Of a DNA stretch of 64,000 nucleotides, positions 48,721 to 58,127 are shown one piece after another (position 1 is the stretch's first letter; every line of letters starts with the position of its first letter). The DNA lies in contig NZ_NRRL01000003.1 of assembly GCF_016583645.1 (NCBI RefSeq), positions 1 through 64,000 of the forward strand, written 5' to 3'. The notes below the pieces were generated by a model. The model worked only from the letters and a program-made list of their open reading frames with translations. It was not told the DNA's origin and made no database searches. A program made the position numbers and the translations under genes. The DNA comes from Rhodovibrio sodomensis. Its GTDB lineage: Bacteria > Pseudomonadota > Alphaproteobacteria > Kiloniellales > Rhodovibrionaceae.

Positions 48721-51693
48721 TCAGCGCTCGACGCGAGCGATCCGCTTCGTCGCCTCCGGGTCGGCCGCGATCTCCGCGCGCTTCGACACCATCGTCTCGA
48801 ACCACGAAGCGAGATCGCCGCGGCCGGCGGCGTCGAGATCGCCAGCAAGACCCGAGTCCTCGATCGCCTTCATCTCGTCCATCAGCTGCTGGATGCGCTC
48901 ACGGCCACCGAAGCGAAGCTGATGCTCGAGTTCGGCGTTCCGGATCATCCACAGCGACTGATCGGCTCCGCCGAGCTGCAGGTGGTTGATCTGGGCGCCC
49001 TCGAACGGGCCCGAACTCCAGGTGTGGTGCTCGCAATCCGGGGCGACATCGAACAAGTCGGGGCGGGCGTTGAGGTTGCCCTGGGTCGCCGGCAGCGGCC
49101 CCATAAAGCAGGAGGTCGCGTTCTGACGCAGCTCGTCGTAGAGGTCGCCGGTCATCAGCGTTCCGGCGAGCTTGGGGTCGCCGCGTCGCAGGTCGTCCCA
49201 GAACGTTTTCCGCTTATGGGCCTCCAGCCAGTACTGCATCGCCAGGTAAAGGTTGGTGTAGTGGGGAACAGTGCGATCCTCGCCGGTCGGCCTCGGGACG
49301 TCCGGCTTGTAGCGGTCCCACGAACCGGCGTAGTAGCTGTTGACCTTGGAGCGCCCCTGAGCCGCCAGGAAGGAGCCGGTCCGGAACGGAACGCATGCGC
49401 CTGGATCCTTGCGCATCGGGGTGCAGTTGTTCGGAATCCGCGCGCCGTAGCGGGTCGTTGGGGCCTGCGCCAGGAGCTCGGGAATGACCCTGCCGGCCGA
49501 CGCGGAGGCCACGGCGTAGCGATTACCGTCGGCATAGCCGGTGGTGTCGGGCCCGCGCAGGTCGCTTTTGAGGATCTCCCAGGCGCCGCGCGGGTCGATA
49601 TAGAGCGTGGAGAGGTGCTGGACGATCTCGCGCTCGAGCGAGAGCATGTGGTCCTTGCGCGCTTCGTGCTCCTTGACGGTGGTCAGGAGGGCGGGGCGCT
49701 GCGCCTGCACGTTCTGCAGACTCTCAAGGGCGTTGTGCTCGCGAATCGCTTCGGTCAGGAGGCGATCGTAGGCGCGGACCCTGGCCTGGAGCTGGCGGCC
49801 TGCGTTGATCTCCGCGCGCTCGGCCTCGGTCAGCGCGGCCGCGGCGGTCGCCATCGTGTTGCTCGGCGGGGAGTGCATGATGTCGGGGTCGGTCGCGATT
49901 TGCGTCGCCGCCTTCAACTCGAGATAGGTGGCGAGCAGCTCGTTGTATTCCTCGAAGGCGGCCGCGACATGGCTGCGGATCTCGGCGTTGATGCGCATGT
50001 CTTCCGCGGCGTTCGCGGCATCCATGATGCGCTGCTCGAGATCCGACAGGCTGGCGGTGTCCGGGTCGCCGAGGTGCTCTTTCTTGGCGATGGCGCGTGC
50101 GTACGCGGCAGTTGCCACCTTGCGCAGGTTGTCCTTGCGCTTGGCCCGGACGTCCTGATCCTTCGCGACACTGCGCGAGGGGATGTACATCTCCCTGTGG
50201 GTGCGCATCCGCGCGCTTGCCAGGGACTCTGTGCCGGCCTTCATGCTGGCGGCGACATGGCCGCGCTGCTCTGCGGGCAGCATGATCTCCGGTACCTGAA
50301 GGTCGGCGTCCGGCACGCGGGCGGTGATCGTGTTCTCGGCGCCGGGGCCGGCGAAGGCGTTCCGGATCTGCTGAAGCGATCCGAGGATGGCGGCCCCCTC
50401 GATCATCCCGCTGTTGACCGGGGTGAAATTCGCGGCGCAGTTCGCGACGGCCGACACCGCGGCCATCGGGTCGTTCTGGAAGTTCATCAGGTCTCCCAGC
50501 GCGCCGATGTCAGGCAGGCCCTGCATGATCTGACCGAAGTCCATGCCCGGCAGGCCTTCCAGCCCCGGGATACCCGGGAGGTCGCCCAGTTTGCCCAAGC
50601 CGATCGCGTCCTCCAGCGAGTCAAGGCCCGGGATCTCTCGAAGCTCGCCAAGGGCCATCAGGTCGTCGAGGTCGTCGAAGCCGGGGTGATCGATCAACTG
50701 ACCGAGGTCGGCAGCCGAGGTGATGCCGTCGAGGTTAAGCTGGTCGGCCAGCCGCTGGAGCTCGGCGATGTCGCCGGCGTCCTCGATGCCGGGGATTTCG
50801 CTCAGGCGCGCGAGATCCATGGCCGGGATGTCGAGGCTTCGCAGGGCGTCAAGATCCTTGAACTGGGCCAGGTTTGCCAGGCGCTTCAGGTCTGCGATAT
50901 CGTTCACGCCCTCGATCGACCCGAGCTGCCCCAAAGCCGGCGAGACCCCGAGGTCCTCCAGGCCGGGCAGGTTTGAAAGGCCCGAGAGGTCTCCCAGATC
51001 GCTGCCCAGCGCCGACAGGTCTTGATTGAAGCCCTCGGTCAACTGACCGAAGTCCGGCGTGCCGAACTGGCTGAAGTCGGGATTGAACAGCTTGCCGAAC
51101 TCGGGGTCCGACCTGGGGAGGTGGTCGGCGATGTTCCCGAGATCGCCGATGTCCGGCATCAGGCTGCCCGGCGCGCCAAAGTTCGGCCGGGCGCCGACAC
51201 CGAGGTCCAGCCCGTCAAGACCGAGATCGATGTCATTGACGCCCAGGCTGTCGCCGAGCGCGCCGAGGTCATTGGCCATGCCGTCGGTGACCTGGCTGAA
51301 GTCGAATCCGGGCAGTTCCGTGAAGCCGCTGTCGCCCGGGAACATCCCGATCGACCCGAAGTCCGGCATCTCGCCGGCCGCCGCGGACAGGTCCAGGCTG
51401 GGCGCGGATCCGGTAAGACAGGCCATCGGGTTTGCCAGCGCATCGAGGCTTGGCAGCGAGATGCCGTACTGCGTCAGCACTTCCTGGTAATGCTGCTGGA
51501 TCGACGAGAGGATGCCGTTCTTCTGACCGTCCTGGACCGGACACGGTGAGGGGCAGCAGCAGGGATGGATCGGGCTGGGGCACCCAGGTGGGCAGGCCAG
51601 CGCGTCGCGCGGCGTCAAGCTCACCGCGAGTACTCCAGCGACCGCAAGGGCGGCCGCCGTGAGGCTGATGCGCATCATCGTGCCGATCGGCAT
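48721..51693 (-). CDS. Large exported Cys-rich, Leu/Gly/Asp-repeat protein of the T4SS operon
   Basis: A 990-aa protein from ATG 51693 (GGAG seven bases upstream; the open frame to 51834 overlaps virB5). A signal peptide ends TPRDALA, followed at once by a Cys/Pro cluster (CPPGCPSPIHPCCCPSPCP, seven Cys). Residues about 110-405 are degenerate repeats of about 20-25 residues built on LP(G)LxDLxDLxxLGxL, without the Asn of classic LRRs. The second half is helical with coiled-coil segments, then a globular end (GACVPFRTGSFLAAQGRSKVNSYYAGSWDRY). It lies between virB5 and virB7, suggesting a surface or periplasmic component of the transfer apparatus. No family recognised. Confidence 0.65.
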   Translation of the reverse strand: MPIGTMMRISLTAAALAVAGVLAVSLTPRDALACPPGCPSPIHPCCCPSPCPVQDGQKNGILSSIQQHYQEVLTQYGISLPSLDALANPMACLTGSAPSLDLSAAAGEMPDFGSIGMFPGDSGFTELPGFDFSQVTDGMANDLGALGDSLGVNDIDLGLDGLDLGVGARPNFGAPGSLMPDIGDLGNIADHLPRSDPEFGKLFNPDFSQFGTPDFGQLTEGFNQDLSALGSDLGDLSGLSNLPGLEDLGVSPALGQLGSIEGVNDIADLKRLANLAQFKDLDALRSLDIPAMDLARLSEIPGIEDAGDIAELQRLADQLNLDGITSAADLGQLIDHPGFDDLDDLMALGELREIPGLDSLEDAIGLGKLGDLPGIPGLEGLPGMDFGQIMQGLPDIGALGDLMNFQNDPMAAVSAVANCAANFTPVNSGMIEGAAILGSLQQIRNAFAGPGAENTITARVPDADLQVPEIMLPAEQRGHVAASMKAGTESLASARMRTHREMYIPSRSVAKDQDVRAKRKDNLRKVATAAYARAIAKKEHLGDPDTASLSDLEQRIMDAANAAEDMRINAEIRSHVAAAFEEYNELLATYLELKAATQIATDPDIMHSPPSNTMATAAAALTEAERAEINAGRQLQARVRAYDRLLTEAIREHNALESLQNVQAQRPALLTTVKEHEARKDHMLSLEREIVQHLSTLYIDPRGAWEILKSDLRGPDTTGYADGNRYAVASASAGRVIPELLAQAPTTRYGARIPNNCTPMRKDPGACVPFRTGSFLAAQGRSKVNSYYAGSWDRYKPDVPRPTGEDRTVPHYTNLYLAMQYWLEAHKRKTFWDDLRRGDPKLAGTLMTGDLYDELRQNATSCFMGPLPATQGNLNARPDLFDVAPDCEHHTWSSGPFEGAQINHLQLGGADQSLWMIRNAELEHQLRFGGRERIQQLMDEMKAIEDSGLAGDLDAAGRGDLASWFETMVSKRAEIAADPEATKRIARVER

Positions 51694-51718
51694 GTGGGTG
51701 CTCCGTGCGAGCGTGGGG

Positions 51719-53416
51719 CTAGTCGATGCAGGCGATGGGTTCGCCGTCCGCGGTGGTGCAGGCGCCTGCGTCATCGCCCGCGACGTCTGACGTGTCGCCG
51801 GAATCGGCAGGCTGGTTCTGGGTGGTCTGTCCACCGGACTTCCACGGCAGATCCTCGCTGGTATCGACCGTCTGGCTACCGGTAGAGGAGGAGCCCGTAC
51901 CCTCCTGCCAGGGCAGACCGTCGGTAGTGTCGACCTGCTGCCAGTCGATTTCCGCCGACCGGGCAGCGCCGAGGACCTGCTCGACGTCCTGGTTGCCGGA
52001 CTTGCTGTTGATCTGGCTCAGTACCTGAGCGCCGATCTCGTACTGCTGCTGGGCCTGGGTCATGCCGCTCTGGTTCATCACCGACACGAGCTTGTCGACC
52101 TCCGGGGAGCCAGTCGCGCGCCCGGCGGCTGCCAGGGCCTGAGAGCTGGCCTGGGGGCCGGTCAGCTGGCCGGCCCTGAAGGCCTGACGGACGGTGCTGA
52201 TCTGCTGAGCGGTCTCGTAATCGCCGCGACCCTGTGCGATCAGTTCCGCCTCGCCGATCAGGCGCTCGACGCTGGTCGGGCCCTGTGTGCTTCGCTTCGC
52301 GAGATAGGCCAGGCGGACCATCTCCTGGTTTCCCTTGGAGCGGGCCATCTGTTCGACGCCCTCCGCGAACAGACCGAAGACACCGCCGCCGCCGTTGACC
52401 GCGCTGTTCATCGCAGATGCGGCGCGGGCCACCTCGCGGTCGCCGCTCAGCGTGGCGACCTTGCTTGCGAGGTTTGCGAGATCGCGGAAAGGCAAACCGG
52501 AGGACTTGGTGCTCTGCAAAGCGGTCTGAACGTTGCTCGATCCCCCGCCCGGCACAGCACTCGCGATCGCGCCGAGGGCGCCGCTCTCGGGCGCCGCGCT
52601 CGCGCCGCCCGTGGTCATGCGCTCGGTGTCGCTTACGCGTACACGCGTATCGGTGCCAGCGAGGTAATCGGCGTCGCTCCGCGCGGCGGGCGGCATCGGC
52701 GCGCCGCCGATTTTCAGCATGGCACTGTCGCCGTTGATCACGTTCATCGCCTCGATCTGGACCATCGAGGCCATGAGGGCCTGACTCACCACGAGCTGCT
52801 GGTGGAGTGCGAGAAGCGCGGCCGAGTTTGCCTGCACGTCTTCCCGCAGGGTGGTGGCGTTGTTGATGACGCCTTCGAGGTTCTGCGCGCGGCCCGGGGC
52901 CCCGGCCAGGTGATCGCGCGAGGAGATGGCGAGCGCGTAGCCAGAGATGGCCGCTTCCCGCCAGGCGTTTTCGCGCGCCTGCTGGAACTGCCGCCGGTCG
53001 GCGCCGGACACCGGGCGGTTGGCGTAGAAGGACTTGTTCGCGAACACGACGCCGGTGGTCATGCTGTCGATGGGGATCTTCGCCTCGGCCTCGGTCTCGC
53101 AGCCGCGGATCTGGCAGAGGTTGACCGGCAGCGTCTGCTGCAGGTTGGCGAGGAAGTCACCGCCGGCTGAGAAGGACTGCCAGTCCGGCTGCAACAGGAA
53201 GCCGCCACCCTGGCCGGCACCGCCGATCGCCGAGGACAGGTCCTCCGTGGCACCCAGGATCCCTGTCAGCCGGTTCACCTGCTGGGCGGTGTTGGCCATG
53301 ATCTGCGCGGCCCGGGCGGCCGAGGTGGCATCGAAGGTCGGCACGCCGGCATGCGCGAGCGGGCTCGCGAGCAGCAGGGCTCCGGTGGCGGCAGCGGTGA
53401 GCAGGCGGGTCTTCAT
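51719..53416 (-). CDS. virB5: VirB5/TrbJ-like minor pilus protein
   Basis: A 565-aa exported protein. The signal peptide ends SPLAHAG, followed by VPTFDATSAARAAQIMANTAQQVNRLTGILGATEDLSSAIG, the start pattern of VirB5/TrbJ proteins. The core continues with FYANRPVSGADRRQFQQARENAWREAAISGYALAISSRDHL and QANSAALLALHQQLVVSQALMASMVQIEA, which are helical. The C-terminal half (Gly/Ser/Gln-rich with SGxxDLPWxxG-like repeats: TTDGLPWQEGTG, TSEDLPWKSGG) is an extension, making it about twice the normal VirB5 length. VirB5 sits at the T-pilus tip and aids adhesion. GAGG precedes the ATG. Follows virB4. Confidence 0.75.
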   Translation of the reverse strand: MKTRLLTAAATGALLLASPLAHAGVPTFDATSAARAAQIMANTAQQVNRLTGILGATEDLSSAIGGAGQGGGFLLQPDWQSFSAGGDFLANLQQTLPVNLCQIRGCETEAEAKIPIDSMTTGVVFANKSFYANRPVSGADRRQFQQARENAWREAAISGYALAISSRDHLAGAPGRAQNLEGVINNATTLREDVQANSAALLALHQQLVVSQALMASMVQIEAMNVINGDSAMLKIGGAPMPPAARSDADYLAGTDTRVRVSDTERMTTGGASAAPESGALGAIASAVPGGGSSNVQTALQSTKSSGLPFRDLANLASKVATLSGDREVARAASAMNSAVNGGGGVFGLFAEGVEQMARSKGNQEMVRLAYLAKRSTQGPTSVERLIGEAELIAQGRGDYETAQQISTVRQAFRAGQLTGPQASSQALAAAGRATGSPEVDKLVSVMNQSGMTQAQQQYEIGAQVLSQINSKSGNQDVEQVLGAARSAEIDWQQVDTTDGLPWQEGTGSSSTGSQTVDTSEDLPWKSGGQTTQNQPADSGDTSDVAGDDAGACTTADGEPIACID

Positions 53417-53442
53417 GGCGTCCTCGTCCCTAGTGCGTGTTC

Positions 53443-55881
53443 TCAGGGCGCCTCCGGGTGCAGGTAGCGGCTGACCCAGTCGGCATCGAATTGACGCTGC
53501 AACTGGCAGGCCAGCTCAACGTCACGGTTGGTCGAGGAGAACACCTTGAGGTGCCTCCCAAGGGGCGACAGGTCGACGTCGACGATCACGCTCTCGCGCG
53601 TCATCGGACGCTTGATCAGGACCGCGCGCTCCATCCGCCGGGCGGGCTCGGTCTTACCGAGAACGAAGCCGAGCTCACGGTCCGTCAGCTCGAACTCCCG
53701 GTAGTCGTGCGCCGTGGCGCTGGGGTTCTGGAACAGGTAGAAGGTGCCGCACTGTTGGCGGACGACCTCCGAGACACCCTGCGCGTTGAGCGCCTCTGGC
53801 CGCTGGAAGACGGACAGGACAACGCCCGAGAGCTTTCGCAGCTCCTGCTGCATGACCATGAAGATGGTTCTGAAGTGGGGGTTGCGCAGCAGCGGCTCGG
53901 TCTCGTCGATTACGACGAGGCCGGGGGCGTTGTTGCGGCGCATGGCCTCGCGGATCCGGTGCATCATGTAGCTCACGGTTGCGCCGCCAAGGACGGGGTC
54001 GTCGAGCAGCTGGGTCATGTCGAACGTCGTCAGCCACGACCCGTCGAGGTTGATGGCGTCCCGCTCCGCGTTGAACATCCGGCCGTACTGCGCGGGATCG
54101 ACCCACTTGCGCAACTGCGTGTGCAGCTCGCTTCCCGGCGTGAACGCGAGGTCGTAGATGGTCGCCAGGGACCGCTCCTCGGCCGGTACGGTGTTGAATG
54201 CGACATCGAGCGCGAGCGAGATCTGATCCATCGAGTCCGGGTCGTCGCAGCCGCTGATCGCAACCAGCCAAGTCTTGAGAAACTCAAGGTTGTCGTTCGT
54301 GGGCTCGCACATCAGCGGGTTCATGCCGCAGTCGACACCCATCGGCATCGCCTCGCCGTTGAACGAGAGGTACTGACCGCCCATCGCTGTCGTGTAGACG
54401 TACTGACCGTGGAAGCGGTCGAACATGAACTGCTTCAGACGCTTGTGGCGCGAGGCCATCATGCTCAGGAACTCCAGGAGCACGGTCTTACCCGCACCCG
54501 TCGGCGCGATCACGACGCCGTGGCCGAGCGCGGCGTCCTGGGTGGAGATGTGGAACTGGTGCTCGTAGACGGAGCTTGATCCGGTGTAGAAACGCGCGAT
54601 CGGGCCCGGACCCCAGTCGCTCTTCGGCAGACCGGACGGTGGGCGGTCGAAGGTGGCGAGCTGGGCGCAGTTGGTGCTCATCAGCTTGTAGACGCGCGGG
54701 CGGGTGTCGAAGCTCGGGAACTGCATGAACCAGGAGGTCTGCGCGACACCCTTCTCGATCACCGACGTCAGGCCGTTGGACGTGAAGATCTGGCGTACGG
54801 CCTTCTCAGCCTCGGCGAGCTCCGCCTCCGTCTCGGCATAGAGGAAGATCGTCTCCGAGAACGCGCACAGCGAAGCCTTGTCCTCGTCCATGCCCTCGAC
54901 GAGTGAAATCGCATCATCGAACTGGGCGAGAAGCTGCGGGGAGAATGACGTCGTCCCCATCATCTGCTTCTGATGCTGGAGCTGCATCATCGCCTTGGTC
55001 TTGGAGATCACCTCGACCGTCTGCAGGATGGTCGACTCGCAGGTGAGCGCGCTCAGCTGGCCGGAGAGGACGGTAGTTGTTTCGTCCCCGAGTCGGCGGA
55101 TACCGATCACGGAGCCGTATTTCACCTGGTCGCCAGAGCGGAAAACGATCCGACCGCTTTTCAGGAATTCGACCTCGTCCGCTGCGACGGCTTCCGAGAG
55201 GTAGCTGCCGAATGCGGCCGGGCGGGGGCGAGAAACCGGGGAGGCGATCCGCCCGAGGAATGAACCGATCGTGAGGTCGGAGCTCGGCGACGTCTCCGGG
55301 TTCTGGCTGAGCGGGACCGGGTTGTACTTGGAGAGGGTCGAGGTGATGACGTTCTCAGCCTCCTCAAGCATCTCGCGATCGCGCTTAGTGGACCCCTTGA
55401 TGTGAAGCGCGATGACGCTGCGCGTCGCGAAGGCCCGCTTGAAGTTTGCGTTCCAGGTCTCCGCGATCTTTTCGGCGATCTCGTTGGGAAATCCGGCCTC
55501 CTTACCCACGGGCATGGGGTCGCGCATGGTGAAGATGCGCATGATCACACTGCTCTCGGCCAGCTGGTCGAAGCACCGCTTGCGGGCTTCGAGGAGCACG
55601 CGGGCGTCCTCCTGGGTCAGGAACGACTGGTCGAATCCGGTGACCGCGATGAAGCGACAGAAGCTGCCGTCTTTGCAGACCACCGTGCGACCGTCCGCCT
55701 GGATGCTGTCGAACGGCAGGAAGTCCGGCAGGCGCGTCTCCTTGGCCTGGGGGACGATGATCCGCGAGAGCTTCGGAACGAACACGGCTGCCGCCGCGCC
55801 GACCGCGCCGAGCGCGAAGAGGGCTCCCGCCGCAGTCGTGATCATGTGGCTGTTGGAGGCGAACGACAGATCAGGGAACAT
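53443..55881 (-). CDS. virB4: VirB4-type T4SS ATPase
   Basis: An 812-aa ATPase from ATG 55881, chosen because it starts at the conserved part and overlaps the virB3 end; the longer frame is a shadow of virB3. A membrane segment lies at about 11-35 (HMITTAAGALFALGAVGAAAAVFVP). The N-terminal VirB4 domain includes DGSFCRFIAVTGFDQSFLTQEDARVLLE. Walker A is VIAPTGAGKTVLLEFL, Walker B GLVVIDETEPLL, followed by VFQRPEAL and the C-terminal helical region. VirB4 powers pilus biogenesis and substrate transfer. Confidence 0.93.
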   Translation of the reverse strand: MFPDLSFASNSHMITTAAGALFALGAVGAAAAVFVPKLSRIIVPQAKETRLPDFLPFDSIQADGRTVVCKDGSFCRFIAVTGFDQSFLTQEDARVLLEARKRCFDQLAESSVIMRIFTMRDPMPVGKEAGFPNEIAEKIAETWNANFKRAFATRSVIALHIKGSTKRDREMLEEAENVITSTLSKYNPVPLSQNPETSPSSDLTIGSFLGRIASPVSRPRPAAFGSYLSEAVAADEVEFLKSGRIVFRSGDQVKYGSVIGIRRLGDETTTVLSGQLSALTCESTILQTVEVISKTKAMMQLQHQKQMMGTTSFSPQLLAQFDDAISLVEGMDEDKASLCAFSETIFLYAETEAELAEAEKAVRQIFTSNGLTSVIEKGVAQTSWFMQFPSFDTRPRVYKLMSTNCAQLATFDRPPSGLPKSDWGPGPIARFYTGSSSVYEHQFHISTQDAALGHGVVIAPTGAGKTVLLEFLSMMASRHKRLKQFMFDRFHGQYVYTTAMGGQYLSFNGEAMPMGVDCGMNPLMCEPTNDNLEFLKTWLVAISGCDDPDSMDQISLALDVAFNTVPAEERSLATIYDLAFTPGSELHTQLRKWVDPAQYGRMFNAERDAINLDGSWLTTFDMTQLLDDPVLGGATVSYMMHRIREAMRRNNAPGLVVIDETEPLLRNPHFRTIFMVMQQELRKLSGVVLSVFQRPEALNAQGVSEVVRQQCGTFYLFQNPSATAHDYREFELTDRELGFVLGKTEPARRMERAVLIKRPMTRESVIVDVDLSPLGRHLKVFSSTNRDVELACQLQRQFDADWVSRYLHPEAP

Positions 55882-56170
55882 ACTTGACCCCACTGGACGG
55901 CACGATGTTCTTGGAGCGGCCCGGCGTGCGGCCGAACGCTTGGCCAAGGCTGACCAGGTGCGGCTCGCGGAAGGACCACGTCATCAGTGCGAGGTGCCCG
56001 ACGATCGCCGAGACAAGCCAGATCACCGGGGTCAGGTTCAGCACGACGATCGAGATCATCATCAGCGCGACGTTGATCGAGATGTTCATGCCGACCAGCT
56101 GGACCGGCACGAACGCGAGCGTGGCCGGATAGGCGATCGCCGTGAGGACCGGGCTCTTGAAGGTGCGCAT
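55871..56170 (-). CDS. virB3: VirB3-type membrane protein
   Basis: A 99-aa protein with a short N-terminus (RTFKSPVLTAIAYPATLAFVP, typical VirB3) and two hydrophobic stretches (VGMNISINVALMMISIVVLNLTPVIWLVSAIVGHLALM), then a polar tail. VirB3 works with VirB4 at the inner membrane. It lies between virB2 and virB4 in canonical order and its 3' end overlaps the virB4 start. Confidence 0.9.
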   Translation of the reverse strand: MRTFKSPVLTAIAYPATLAFVPVQLVGMNISINVALMMISIVVLNLTPVIWLVSAIVGHLALMTWSFREPHLVSLGQAFGRTPGRSKNIVPSSGVKYVP

Positions 56171-56191
56171 GTGCTCCCGCTCTCATGGAAA

Positions 56192-56218
56192 GGGGCCGGC
56201 CGGCGTGCGGCCGGCCCC
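56192..56218 (-). terminator. Strong hairpin between virB2 and virB3
   Basis: A perfect 11-bp stem GGGGCCGGCCG (56192-56202) / CGGCCGGCCCC (56208-56218) with a 5-nt loop. On the minus strand it is followed by only TTT, so it is more likely a partial terminator or 3' stabiliser than a full stop. It would raise pilin output relative to downstream genes. Confidence 0.65.
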
Positions 56219-56259
56219 GATGGGCCTGGCGGGTATCCGTCAGGCTGCGTCCGTGCGAC

Positions 56260-56601
56260 TTACGGCTGGATGTTGGTGACGTCGCCACCCAGGAAGTCGA
56301 TCAGCAGGCCCGTCACGGCGACCAGGAACATGCCGCCCGCCAGCGCGAAGAAGTACTTCCACTGAAACTTGCCGAAGAAGGCGAACACGGCCATGACGAT
56401 GAGGCCGATCGCGCCGACGACGTAGATGATGTTCCGCAGGGTGCGGTAGACCGCCATCACCTTCTGCATGAAGGTGGTTTCCAGCTGGCTGGTCGGCGGG
56501 GCGAAGACGGCCTGGGCCATGACATCCGTGGGGAGAACCGCCATCGCGGCGGCGAAGACGGCGAAGAGGGTGAGCGAGACGCTCGAGCGCAGGGTCAGCA
56601 T
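56260..56601 (-). CDS. virB2: VirB2-type T4SS pilin
   Basis: A 113-aa protein from ATG 56601, with GGAG seven bases upstream. It has a long signal peptide (SVSLTLFAVFAAAMAVLPTDVMAQA) and a mature part with two hydrophobic helices (LRNIIYVVGAIGLIVMAVFAFFG, WKYFFALAGGMFLVAVTGLLIDFLG), the architecture of conjugative pilins. It is the first gene of the leftward T4SS operon and is followed by a strong hairpin. The mature subunit would form the conjugative pilus. Confidence 0.9.
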   Translation of the reverse strand: MLTLRSSVSLTLFAVFAAAMAVLPTDVMAQAVFAPPTSQLETTFMQKVMAVYRTLRNIIYVVGAIGLIVMAVFAFFGKFQWKYFFALAGGMFLVAVTGLLIDFLGGDVTNIQP

Positions 56602-56768
56602 CGGACAACTCCGTGTGGTGAGTGCGGCCACGGTCGGGGTGAGCGCCCGCCACCGTATTCGTAGGCCTTATCACCGAAGTTAGTTCTGCACGCGTCCCCC
56701 ACAAGCGTGTCAGCTTAGCGAAGAACCGAACTTTGCGGGATCAAGACAGCCCTGGTTACCCACGGCCG
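56602..56768 (-). promoter_or_regulatory. T4SS operon promoter region with ACCGTA element
   Basis: A 167-bp gap ahead of virB2. ACCGTA lies at 56652-56657 (reads GAATACGGTGGCG on the minus strand), close to GTGATAAGG, a -10-like stretch. This is the only gap of size before the virB2-virD4 genes and so the likely main promoter. Confidence 0.45.
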
Positions 56769-58127
56769 TCAGTCCAGGCTCAGGTCGGGGTCCCCGCCGG
56801 CGTCATGTGCGGTCTCACAAAGGCCGACGCCGTCCATCGTAGCGAAGTGCGGTCCGGCATAGTTGAAACGCACGCTCGGGGCCGCGGCGCTTCCGCCGTC
56901 GGCGTAACGGGTGTAGTTTGATTTCTCGGTCTCGAAGTAGGCGGTGTCGCCGTTCTCCTCGCGCACCAGACGGAGGTAGAGCGAGGCCGCGTGCTTGAGC
57001 CCTTCGCTGACGATCAGTTTGCCCCACTGGTCTGTCTGGGCGGCCACGATTCCCCACAGGTTCTCCTGCCGGCACAGTGCGGCAAGATCGTTGGCCGCCT
57101 CGCGGAAGTGGGCCTCCTCGCTCTGTCCCTTCTCCCGGCCCCGGATCAGCTGCCAATAGTCGATGATGAAGCCCTTGATGCCGTGGCGATGCGAGGCTCT
57201 GATGATCATGCGGCGGATGGCGTCCATGCTGGCGCCGGGCATGTACTCGTAGATCGCGGCCTCGGGGACCTGGTCGGCGTAACGCTCGGCGTTCGCCGCG
57301 AACTTCGGATAGTCAGGGTCGTCCTGATCGAACAGCTGTGCGGCGTTCATCCCGAGGTGACGGGCGCAGTTGCGGATCTCGACGTCCTCAGGGGGAGTTT
57401 CGAGCAGGATGACGAGGTGCTTCTCGCCCTGGTGGGCGATGTTGTCGGAGATCGTGCCAAGCAGGATCGTTTTGCCACGACCGTACTGGCCGCCAATACC
57501 CACCATGCGTCGTGGTATCAGGCCACCATGGAGCAGGAAATCGAGCGGCTCGATGCCGGTCGAGATCGGCTGACGAGGCTCCGTCGCCACCTTGAGCGCG
57601 GCGCGCGCGACGTCACGCTTTGTCAGGCTGGTGTTCTGGCCGGAGAGGATCGCCATCTCGGTCTCACGCAGGATCGCGGAGAGGGCCTCTTCCGCGCGCA
57701 TCGTTCCGTTCTGTGCCCACTGACCGATGTCCTGGGAGAGCGCAACGATCCGGCGCCACAGCGCGTACTCGCGCAGTCGTGCGGCGGCCGCGCCGATCTC
57801 GTGCACCAAGCCCGCGCCGTTCGTCGCCATCGAGCTCAGGACGTTTCGCCCGCCGAGTGCATCGAGCCGCTCGGGGCCCAGATCGACGGCGAGCGTCGAA
57901 GCGGTCACGGTCTTGCCTGCCTCGATCATGTCGAGCATGGACTGCCAGAGATCAGCGTGAACCGGGTCGGAGAAATGGCTCTGATCGAGCTCGGTGCACT
58001 CCCGGTAGATCTTCGAATCGGCGAGCACGGCGCCGATGACCTGCGCCTCCAGGTCGAGGTCGACGAGCCGGGGCGCTCGCTGGCGATGATCGCCCATCTG
58101 GACGACCTGCCGTTCGCGCGTGGTCAT
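56769..58127 (-). CDS. DnaB-like replicative helicase
   Basis: A 452-aa protein of the DnaB family. The N-terminal domain (about 20-125: DLEAQVIGAVLADSKIYRECTELDQSHFSDPVHADLWQSML) is followed by the RecA-like motor: STGIEPLDFLLHGGLIPRRMVGIGGQYGRGKTILLGTI (Walker A 212-220), LVILLETPPEDVEIRN, FIIDYWQLIRG (Walker B), GIVAAQTDQWGK and FETEKSNYTRYADGG. It is slightly diverged in Walker A (GGQYGRGKT). It overlaps the DUF1376-like gene (ATGA), a pairing expected of a helicase and its primosomal partner. It could load at the iteron origin. Confidence 0.88.
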   Translation of the reverse strand: MTTRERQVVQMGDHRQRAPRLVDLDLEAQVIGAVLADSKIYRECTELDQSHFSDPVHADLWQSMLDMIEAGKTVTASTLAVDLGPERLDALGGRNVLSSMATNGAGLVHEIGAAAARLREYALWRRIVALSQDIGQWAQNGTMRAEEALSAILRETEMAILSGQNTSLTKRDVARAALKVATEPRQPISTGIEPLDFLLHGGLIPRRMVGIGGQYGRGKTILLGTISDNIAHQGEKHLVILLETPPEDVEIRNCARHLGMNAAQLFDQDDPDYPKFAANAERYADQVPEAAIYEYMPGASMDAIRRMIIRASHRHGIKGFIIDYWQLIRGREKGQSEEAHFREAANDLAALCRQENLWGIVAAQTDQWGKLIVSEGLKHAASLYLRLVREENGDTAYFETEKSNYTRYADGGSAAAPSVRFNYAGPHFATMDGVGLCETAHDAGGDPDLSLD

